From Paenibacillus taichungensis (GTDB lineage Bacteria; Bacillota; Bacilli; Paenibacillales; Paenibacillaceae), in NCBI RefSeq assembly GCF_013359905.1, contig NZ_JABMCC010000118.1, forward strand, positions 186,001-250,000: 64,000 bases of DNA, written 5' to 3'. Positions within the stretch are counted from its first letter, which is position 1. Every line of letters starts with the position of its first letter. The notes below the pieces were generated by a model. The model worked only from the letters and a program-made list of their open reading frames with translations, did no database searches and was not told the origin of the DNA. The translations under genes were made by a program, and so were the position numbers. Shown one piece after another: positions 34,742 to 41,709 of this stretch.

Positions 34742-35614
34742 ATGATCGAGAGCATGAAGGAGGACCACCACGAGTTTTTGGATATTATTTTTTTTACTCC
34801 GTCTGAATTCGAGAAAGCCGGTGGAGCATGGCCGATTCGAATCGGTCGTAATATAGCCAAGAGCAATTATCATATTGGCCCTCGAACGACGCCTTTTCAT
34901 TATTTAATTTTTGTTCTGGAGGGCGAGGGAACTTTCATACAGAACGGACATCGTTATTCCCTGCGTGCCCGCGATGCATTCTGCCTGTATCCACAGGTTA
35001 CCCATGAGTATTGGTCCGACCCAAAGGAATCTTTGCACAAAATTTTCATTGCCTTTGATGGAAAACATGCAGCTGAACTTTTGGCACGAATCGGGCTTAC
35101 TCCAGACGCGCCGCATCGTTCAGGTGTACTCACGCCGGAGACGGCAAGTGGCATGCGTGCTTTTATGGAAGAGGTTCGCAAACCTCAGGGAGGCGCAAGC
35201 GACCTGGGACGACTTACCCGTTTTCTCGGATTGTTTGACCGGATTGCCAAATCCCCTGCTACCCGAGTGCTTCAACCAGACTCTGCCACACCCTGGCTGC
35301 AAAAGGGCAAGGAGTACATGGATATTCACTTTGCCGGCGGCATTACCGTGGAAGGTGTATCTTCTCACGCTGGCGTGGATCGGACCCATTTTGCCAAACA
35401 ATTCCGCAAAGCCTACGGCCTGTCTCCTGTCCAGTATATTCAACGTCTCAAAATGAATCAGGCCAAACGGCTGCTTGTTCAGACCCCGTTAACGTTAACT
35501 GAAGTAGCGCATTCGGTGGGTTACCCTGATCTGTTTTCTTTCTCCAAAGCGTTCAAAAAGCAGGTGGGTCTGCCACCCAACAGATATCGAACCGCCGAGA
35601 ACAATAAAAGCTGA
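34742..35614 (+). CDS. AraC-family transcriptional regulator with N-terminal cupin
   Basis: The protein is 290 residues. The N-terminal cupin ('HYLIFVLEGEGTFIQNGHRYSLRARDAFCLYPQVTHEY', in parts) is the AraC arabinose-binding-like fold. Two helix-turn-helix motifs follow: 'ITVEGVSSHAGVDRTHFAKQFRKAYGLSPVQYI' and 'LTLTEVAHSVGYPDLFSFSKAFKKQVGLPPNRYR'. ATG at 34742 lies eight bases after AAAGAGG. It is divergent from the monooxygenase gene and near the sugar ABC operon, so it may control either. It ends at a bidirectional terminator. Confidence 0.9.
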   Translation: MIESMKEDHHEFLDIIFFTPSEFEKAGGAWPIRIGRNIAKSNYHIGPRTTPFHYLIFVLEGEGTFIQNGHRYSLRARDAFCLYPQVTHEYWSDPKESLHKIFIAFDGKHAAELLARIGLTPDAPHRSGVLTPETASGMRAFMEEVRKPQGGASDLGRLTRFLGLFDRIAKSPATRVLQPDSATPWLQKGKEYMDIHFAGGITVEGVSSHAGVDRTHFAKQFRKAYGLSPVQYIQRLKMNQAKRLLVQTPLTLTEVAHSVGYPDLFSFSKAFKKQVGLPPNRYRTAENNKS

Positions 35615-35644
35615 TTTGTCGCCAGCCGCATGCTAACGAATAGC

Positions 35645-35682
35645 AAAAAAGGCAAGCCTCCTTGATCGGAGACTTGCCTTTT
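35645..35682. terminator. Bidirectional terminator between the AraC gene and the polysaccharide operon
   Basis: GGCAAG-CTCC pairs with GGAG-CTTGCC around TTGATC, with A-run before and T-run after. Confidence 0.85.
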
Positions 35683-35740
35683 CCTCATTACATATTACAG
35701 TGCTCTTTCTTAAACTGCATATACCTAATATATACACCCG

Positions 35741-36640
35741 CTACTTCTTCTCCTCGCTCTTTCGAGCCAGCGGAATTCCGTTTTCCTTTGCATACCATGC
35801 CTCATAATGATGCACTGCGACACCTGCAAAGGAGGAATGAGAAGCGCCGAGATCAAACACTTTCTTCATTTCTTCGTCCATATTAGTGATGGATTTGCTG
35901 AAAAAGGTTAGATGATCACCCTCATGCGTATCGGCCAGCTCGGCTCCAACCCATACCTTCTTGCCAAGCTCATCCGCTTCTTCCAGCTCTTCCTTGGACA
36001 GATCATACATCTGCTGACCACTATCCCGATAAGCCATAATGGCTACCGCATCAAAGTGATCAATCACCCAGCGGCTGAATGTACCTCCGCCTTCTGCCGA
36101 CTCGCGTGCATCCAGCCAGAAAGGGATCGCGGCGCTCATGTAGAGTCCGGCATCCTTACCAGCTTTGGTCCATGCCTTCATGTTGTCGCTCCACTCCGCA
36201 ATAACGCTATTCTGCTCGTTCTCCCAGCGTTTTAGCTGATAAGGCTCAACATCCAGCTGAATTCCCTCAAAGCGTTCATTTTTGGCCGAAGCTGCATTAT
36301 ATGCCCGTACTTTTTCAATAAACGCAAGTCCCTCTTCCCGCTTCTCCGTATAGGCCCAGTCTGCATGACCGTTAAGGGCATGCACTTTGATCTCAGCCTG
36401 CCTCGCAGCCGCGATGAATTTGCGGTATGTCGCATCGGGTACCTCATCCTGAATTTGCAGGAAAATGGTATCCACACCCTGCGCTTTGGAGAAGGAGATA
36501 ATCTCAGGCGTCTGCTCTGCAATAATGGAAGCGTCCCACAGCCAGGTCGCCTTATGTTCCTCATGTGAAAACCATTTGAGTAGCCAGGGCAGAAGAAGCA
36601 GGCAGAACAGCAGGGCCAAGATGGCCCATTTTGCCTTCAC
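35741..36640 (-). CDS. Membrane-anchored glycoside-hydrolase-like TIM-barrel protein (polysaccharide operon)
   Basis: The 299-residue protein has an N-terminal membrane anchor (residues 4-23) and a TIM-barrel-like body on the outside ('LWDASIIAEQTPEIISFSKAQGVDTIFLQI' in parts, 'KVHALNGHADWAY', 'FEGIQLDVEPYQL' with D130/E132 in a GH18-like DxE arrangement, 'FDAVAIMAYRDSG', 'VWVGAEL'). It is probably a hydrolase or binding protein for the operon's polymer; I cannot name the family. It is the last gene, 33 bases after the dehydrogenase stop. The start is a GTG at 36640 with no strong ribosome site, so the true start is uncertain. Confidence 0.72.
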   Translation of the reverse strand: MKAKWAILALLFCLLLLPWLLKWFSHEEHKATWLWDASIIAEQTPEIISFSKAQGVDTIFLQIQDEVPDATYRKFIAAARQAEIKVHALNGHADWAYTEKREEGLAFIEKVRAYNAASAKNERFEGIQLDVEPYQLKRWENEQNSVIAEWSDNMKAWTKAGKDAGLYMSAAIPFWLDARESAEGGGTFSRWVIDHFDAVAIMAYRDSGQQMYDLSKEELEEADELGKKVWVGAELADTHEGDHLTFFSKSITNMDEEMKKVFDLGASHSSFAGVAVHHYEAWYAKENGIPLARKSEEKK

Positions 36641-36672
36641 CGTCAGTTTGCCCCACTTGTTCGTTATATTCC

Positions 36673-38040
36673 TCAGACGAGCAACGCTTCACTTGGCTCA
36701 AGCACAGGGTGCTGTACCGAATGACCAATCTTGTAAATGTGCGGATGTGAATACGTTTTGAACGCATTACGTGTATCCAGAATTGGCACACCCATCTCGG
36801 CAATATCAAAGTAAGGCAAATCGCTGTGGTTGGTGATCAGCACGATGCAATCGTACTTCTTGAACTGCTCCAGATTGAACGCTTCGCTATAAACCGTCTC
36901 GCCATGTTTGTCCCGGAACGATTCCGCATGTGGATCATAATAGCTGACATTGGCTCCACCTTCCTTGAACTGTTCATAGATTTCCAGTCCTGGAGATTCA
37001 CGCAAATCGGCAATATTTGGCTTGTACGACATACCGAGCAACAGAATGTTGGATTTACGTACCGATTTCGCGTACTCATTCAGAATGGTTGATGTTTTGT
37101 TCAGTACATAATATGGCATATTGTCATTGGTGGATTGCGCCAGCTCAATGAACTTGCTGTAGAAACGGAATCCTTTAGCCTTCCAGGACAGGTACATCGG
37201 ATCAAGCGGGATGCAGTGACCGCCGATGCCAGGGCCCGGATAGAAAGGCATGAATCCAAACGGCTTCGTCGCAGCTGCGTCGATAACTTCCCAGATATCG
37301 ATGCCCATACGGTCACACATCATGGCCATTTCATTAACAAAGGCAATGTTGACGCTGCGGAACGTATTTTCCAGCAGTTTGGACATTTCTGCCACTTTTG
37401 GTGAAGATACAGGTACAACCGTTTCAACGTATTTACTGTACAACGCTGTTCCCAGCTTGAGGCAAGCTTCAGTTGTGCCCCCGATTACTTTTGGTGTATT
37501 AAAAGTAGTGAATCGTCCGTTGGACGGGTCCACACGTTCAGGCGAGAAGCACAAGAAGTAGTCTTTACCTGCTTCGTGTCCGATTTTGTCCAGCTCATCC
37601 TGGATCAGTTCTTCCGTTGTACCCGGATAAGTAGTGCTCTCCAGTGTAATTAGCATGCCTGGTTTCATGTGCAGTTTAATCTGATCCACCACTGTCTCGA
37701 TATAAGACGTATCTGGGTCCTGATTTTCACTAAGTGGTGTAGGTACACAGATGCTCAACGCGTCGATCACGCGCAGCATGCTGTAATCCGTTGTAGGCTG
37801 GAAGCGGCCGCTTTGCATCACTTTTTTCAATTCATCGGACGAAATATCGTGAATATAGGAATCTCCCTGATAGATGCTCTCCACTTTGGATGCATCCAGA
37901 TCAATCCCGATTACAGTGAAACCCTGATTGACCATTTCCACCGCAAGTGGTAATCCTACGTAACCGAGCCCGACCACGCCGAGCACCGCTTCTTTATTTT
38001 CGATCGCATTCAGTAATGTGTGGAATTGTTGATTCTCCAT
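36673..38040 (-). CDS. Nucleotide-sugar 6-dehydrogenase (UDP-GlcNAc/UDP-ManNAc or UDP-Glc type)
   Basis: The 455-residue NAD-dependent enzyme oxidises C6 of a UDP-sugar to the uronate. Visible motifs are 'GVVGLGYVGLPLAVEM' near residue 22, 'CVPTPLSENQDPDTSYIE', 'LESTTYPGTTEE', 'FSPERVDPSNG', and 'GPGIGGHCIPLDP' with catalytic Cys276. The length and 'GKDYFLCFSPERVDPSN' are closest to the WecC/WbpA UDP-N-acetylhexosamine branch. The ATG at 38040 follows GGAGGG by six bases. Placed after the glycosyltransferase and regulator genes, it should supply an acidic precursor for the operon's polymer. Confidence 0.9.
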   Translation of the reverse strand: MENQQFHTLLNAIENKEAVLGVVGLGYVGLPLAVEMVNQGFTVIGIDLDASKVESIYQGDSYIHDISSDELKKVMQSGRFQPTTDYSMLRVIDALSICVPTPLSENQDPDTSYIETVVDQIKLHMKPGMLITLESTTYPGTTEELIQDELDKIGHEAGKDYFLCFSPERVDPSNGRFTTFNTPKVIGGTTEACLKLGTALYSKYVETVVPVSSPKVAEMSKLLENTFRSVNIAFVNEMAMMCDRMGIDIWEVIDAAATKPFGFMPFYPGPGIGGHCIPLDPMYLSWKAKGFRFYSKFIELAQSTNDNMPYYVLNKTSTILNEYAKSVRKSNILLLGMSYKPNIADLRESPGLEIYEQFKEGGANVSYYDPHAESFRDKHGETVYSEAFNLEQFKKYDCIVLITNHSDLPYFDIAEMGVPILDTRNAFKTYSHPHIYKIGHSVQHPVLEPSEALLV

Positions 38041-38179
38041 GATATTCCCTCCGGGCAGTGTATTTGTTTGGTTGATTGACGAATCCATTTGATAGATGTT
38101 TGTCTGTAGATGTACTTGTTTGTCTAATAAAGATTAATGAAGGATAGCTGTTTCTCTTCGCTTTGCTATGTGGTTGCGT

Positions 38180-38983
38180 TTAATGCAGACAACGCCTGAT
38201 TCGGGCATCCAGCTCCACAGGTGAGAATGGTTTGGTCATATAATCATCGACTCCGCTGCGGAAGCATTGACTGATCGTTTGTTCCACACGCTGTTCCGTC
38301 AATACGACGATTTTGGGCGGCTGAGCCACATCCAGGTTCTGGATATGTTGAATGAACGGCAGACCATCAATGCCATATAGGTTCAATTCGGTCAGTACCA
38401 GGTCAGGTGTGATTTTCTCAATCAATTCCAGTGCAGCCAGTCCATCCACCGCTTCATAGGTTTCGTACCCCTGCATCTTCAGACGCAATTGCAGAAACTC
38501 GCGTACCGTCGGATCGTTATCCACAATCAAAATTCGTTCCGGCTCGTCTGCCGTCTTGTCCAGCGTGTAGATATGAATCTCCGACGGGTCTACCAGCTTG
38601 GCCGACTCAGCCATATGTTGGATGGTTGCCTTTGAAGGACGTTCACCTGCCGGGAAACTTGCCAGCGTGATTTGTGGATCGGCACCAGGTACCGTCTCCT
38701 GCAATTCATGCTTGATGCGAAGCCCTTCATAATGAACCTCATCCAGTGTCAACCCTGGCAGCAGGACAGCAATCGCCTGTGTGGCTCCATCCTTCCAAAC
38801 CTGAAATTCAGACTCACTGGTCTGTTCCAGATGTGTCCTGACCAGCTGCTCCGGCTGAGACTGCCCTGCACAATGGATGAACATTAAGCCGCATGTTTCG
38901 GCACCCGTTTCTTTCAATCCCTGTTCTACACTGCGGTACACATTAACGGCAGCCTCACGCTGCAATGTCGCCGTATTTGGCAT
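38180..38983 (-). CDS. Degenerate GGDEF-like / receiver-domain regulatory protein
   Basis: The protein is 267 residues. The first ~145 residues resemble a GGDEF domain that has lost its active site ('QVWKDGATQAIAVLLPGLTLDEVHYEGLRIKHEL' in parts, 'ITLASFPAGERPS', 'AESAKL'), with no GG(D/E)EF. The C-terminal ~120 residues are a receiver domain ('ILIVDNDPTVREFLQLRL', 'VVLTEQ', 'DDYMTKPFSPVEL'). The residue at the phosphoacceptor position is Glu199 ('LVLTELNLYGIDG'), where Asp is expected. The ATG at 38983 follows AAGGGTGG by eight bases; a GTG four codons earlier is less likely. In the operon it probably controls the synthase without classical phosphorylation. Confidence 0.8.
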   Translation of the reverse strand: MPNTATLQREAAVNVYRSVEQGLKETGAETCGLMFIHCAGQSQPEQLVRTHLEQTSESEFQVWKDGATQAIAVLLPGLTLDEVHYEGLRIKHELQETVPGADPQITLASFPAGERPSKATIQHMAESAKLVDPSEIHIYTLDKTADEPERILIVDNDPTVREFLQLRLKMQGYETYEAVDGLAALELIEKITPDLVLTELNLYGIDGLPFIQHIQNLDVAQPPKIVVLTEQRVEQTISQCFRSGVDDYMTKPFSPVELDARIRRCLH

Positions 38984-39051
38984 GTTCTTTTCCACCCTTC
39001 TCCCTCGGTTATCTATATTGTTTCTGCTGTATTACTTTGATTACGCTGTGC

Positions 39052-40449
39052 TTAAGCCGCCTCGCTTGTTTTTTCTTCCTCGGACCAGCTCTGGCGTGTC
39101 ATGGTACCCCATGAGTTGTTGTTTTGCATGAACTGGATATGCCCCTGCAATCTCCACAGCACGCCGAGCTGATGATAGCCGACGAATTTTAGAGCGGAGT
39201 AGAACAGCATTTTGACCAGATCCGATAGCTTGTTATACCGCTTGAATGCAATTTCCTCGAGCACAAGGGCTCCCACACTGAGCAGATAACCACTCACAAT
39301 GTTAAGCGATCCAAAGAGCACAAGTATCGGCCACTGGGTCATATCCATCAGTACATATCCCGTGAGAGCGAGAAGTCCGGTAATGCGGAAATACGGATTC
39401 AGCGCTTCAAAAAGGATGTTGTACGGCATGGTAAGCATGCCCATGACTTTATATTTCGGGTTGAACAACATGCCGCGATTCTCGATCATGTTCTTCAGAT
39501 TTCCACGTCCCCAGCGCTTGCGCTGACTGGACAAGATCCGGTAGGAATCCGGTGCCTGTGTCCAGCACACGGCTTCAGGGCAGAAAGCTACGCGGTATTT
39601 CAATTTGTTCTCCAGCATATAACGGTGAAGCTTGATGATAATGTTCATGTCTTCACCCGGATAACCGTCCCGGTATCCCCCAACCGCGATAACCGCATCC
39701 TTGCGGAACATGCCGAAGGCACCAGAAACGATAATCAGACCATTCATGTGACTCCAGCCGATCCGTCCGCCGAGAAAAGCTTTGAGATACTCGATAGACT
39801 GGAACATCGGCCAAATCTTGCGAGGCAGTGAAACGTCCTGCACTGCCCCATTCTCGATTTTGCAGCCGTTAGCTATCCGTACATCCCCGCCAATAGCAAC
39901 CGTCTCTTCCGGATTCTCCATATACATGCGAGCCATACGAATCAGGGCATCCTTCTCCAGCAAAGAGTCAGCATCGATGGAAGAAATCAACGGATAATGA
40001 GACAGGTTAATTCCGGCATTGAGGGAATCGGCCTTACCACCATTCTCCTTGTCAATGACATACAGGTCGGGGAATTCCGGATTGTGGTAGATCCCGCGAA
40101 TTTTCTGACAGGAAATCTTGCCCCGAATCTTCGTGTTGGGTACCGGCTTTAGACGATATTCTTCCAGCAACACCTTTAAGGTGGTATCGCTCGAACCATC
40201 ATTCACCACGATGACTTCATATGTTGGATAATTCAGCGTCATCAGGCAGTTCACATTTTCAATAATCGTCAGTTCCTCGTTATATGCGGGAACCAGCAAG
40301 GAAACCGATGGTACCAGCTCCGAGCCTGACAACGTATTGTATTTGGAATAATGCGATCGCCTGAAGATCGTCCAAATGTTACGGAATGATAAGGCCAGAA
40401 TGGAAAAGTAAAGCGTATTTACGGCAACGACATAATAGATTGCGACCAT
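39052..40449 (-). CDS. Membrane glycosyltransferase, family 2 (PgaC/hyaluronan-synthase-like)
   Basis: The 465-residue processive-type polysaccharide synthase has an N-terminal membrane segment, then a GT2 domain with 'VSLLVPAYNEELTIIENV', Asp84 ('NDGSSD'), Asp159-Ala-Asp161, Glu266-Asp267 and Q309-R-K-R-W313. Several membrane segments follow (about residues 335-400 and 415-435). This D, DxD, (E/T)D, Q(R/Q)xRW set is the mark of processive beta-glycan synthases. The ATG at 40449 has no ribosome site. In the same frame a CTG at 40479 lies six bases after GGAGGGG and overlaps the HEAT-gene stop, so translation may start there. Polymer identity is unknown; N-acetylhexosamine or uronate-containing is likely. 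Confidence 0.9.
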   Translation of the reverse strand: MVAIYYVVAVNTLYFSILALSFRNIWTIFRRSHYSKYNTLSGSELVPSVSLLVPAYNEELTIIENVNCLMTLNYPTYEVIVVNDGSSDTTLKVLLEEYRLKPVPNTKIRGKISCQKIRGIYHNPEFPDLYVIDKENGGKADSLNAGINLSHYPLISSIDADSLLEKDALIRMARMYMENPEETVAIGGDVRIANGCKIENGAVQDVSLPRKIWPMFQSIEYLKAFLGGRIGWSHMNGLIIVSGAFGMFRKDAVIAVGGYRDGYPGEDMNIIIKLHRYMLENKLKYRVAFCPEAVCWTQAPDSYRILSSQRKRWGRGNLKNMIENRGMLFNPKYKVMGMLTMPYNILFEALNPYFRITGLLALTGYVLMDMTQWPILVLFGSLNIVSGYLLSVGALVLEEIAFKRYNKLSDLVKMLFYSALKFVGYHQLGVLWRLQGHIQFMQNNNSWGTMTRQSWSEEEKTSEAA

Positions 40450-40471
40450 GCCGTAGATTAATAGTAGATCT

Positions 40472-41683
40472 CTAAGCAGTGTAATCCCCTCCTACCGCAG
40501 CCACACCTGTACGTTTCTTGCTTGTTATCCGGTTCCCACGTACGGGACCGAAGTACCGATCATACAGCAGCCTTTTTTTGTTATGTGCAATCATCTGGTC
40601 AACGGCTTTGTGGTCTGTTCCTGAGTGCTGCATCGTACTCTCAATCTGCTGCATTGCAATTTCCCGTTCAGCACCTGTGCCCTCCACAGCGGCCTGACAC
40701 AAGGCTTCAAATCCCGGTTCACCCAGCTTGCCCAGGCTCTCCGCACTGTTATAGCGTACTCCCCAATCTTCATCACGCAGCGCTTTGCGCAGCAGTGGAA
40801 TGCTGCCTGCCGCATGTTTCGAACCAAGCGCCTGCACCACTTCAGCACGTACCTCCGGGTCCGAATCCTGCATGAGCCTCAGAATGGTCTCGTCCTGAAG
40901 TGCCGGACTTGCGCTAAGATACAGCTTCACTGCTTCTGCCCGTACATCCTGATGTTCTGCGCCAACGAGTCTGTCGAGTGCAGGCATCACTTCCGGCACA
41001 GCTTGTCCCCACATCGCAACCAATCCCACTTTGACAAAGTCAGGATTGCGATCTTCCAGTAGTTCAATCAGAATTCTGCTTGTATCCAGACTGGTTTCGA
41101 GCAAAATATCTGCTGCCAGATGATGAATCGATTTTCCTTTGGTCAACAGCAGCGCGAGCATGTCTTTCAGTTCACCCTGACGGGTAGTACATCTTGCGAT
41201 GGAACGGCCAATCATAATGGCCATCGGGCCAGGCTTTTCATCCTTAAGCAATTCCATCAAGCCTGGAACGGCCTCTGGACAACGCATACCGCCCAAGCGA
41301 TAAGCCGCATCAATCTGGCGTCCGTAACGAATACGACTCAGTTCCTTCAGATCATGCTCAACAAATCCGGCTTCACGGCAGAGTACAATCAATTTGTTGC
41401 GATACTCGCCCTTGAACTGATCAATCCATTCAATAAGTTTGCTCTGGATGACCCGACGCTCAAGTGGGGCCAGCTTCCCAGGTGGCAATCTCAAGGGACT
41501 GTCCTCTGTCAACGCCGTCTGCAGATACGTAAAGTAGTCACGCTGCTTTAATTTATAAAACTCAATCTTGCGCCGTTTGCCGTTGTGGGACATTTTCATG
41601 GCAAACAGCAGGATTACACCCACAGCGACGAGCGCCGTACAGATGTATAGAAATAGATAAGCCAAAGCCAAATTCGGAAACAT
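40472..41683 (-). CDS. Membrane-anchored HEAT-repeat protein (polysaccharide operon)
   Basis: The 403-residue protein has one membrane segment (residues 8-29), a basic linker, then about five HEAT/PBS-lyase-like helical repeats ('LAADILLETSLDTSRILIELLEDRNPDFVKVGLVAMWG' in parts, 'VRAEAVKLYLSASPAL', 'EVRAEVVQALGSKHAAGSIPLLRKALRDEDWGVRYNSAESLGKLG'). Such repeats make a protein-binding solenoid in the cytosol. It lies between the glycoside hydrolase and synthase genes and overlaps or abuts the synthase start, so it is likely a scaffold or regulator of the synthase. ATG at 41683 follows AAAGGAGG. Confidence 0.85.
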   Translation of the reverse strand: MFPNLALAYLFLYICTALVAVGVILLFAMKMSHNGKRRKIEFYKLKQRDYFTYLQTALTEDSPLRLPPGKLAPLERRVIQSKLIEWIDQFKGEYRNKLIVLCREAGFVEHDLKELSRIRYGRQIDAAYRLGGMRCPEAVPGLMELLKDEKPGPMAIMIGRSIARCTTRQGELKDMLALLLTKGKSIHHLAADILLETSLDTSRILIELLEDRNPDFVKVGLVAMWGQAVPEVMPALDRLVGAEHQDVRAEAVKLYLSASPALQDETILRLMQDSDPEVRAEVVQALGSKHAAGSIPLLRKALRDEDWGVRYNSAESLGKLGEPGFEALCQAAVEGTGAEREIAMQQIESTMQHSGTDHKAVDQMIAHNKKRLLYDRYFGPVRGNRITSKKRTGVAAVGGDYTA

Positions 41684-41709
41684 GTGAAAAGGTCCTCCTT
41701 TATACTCAT

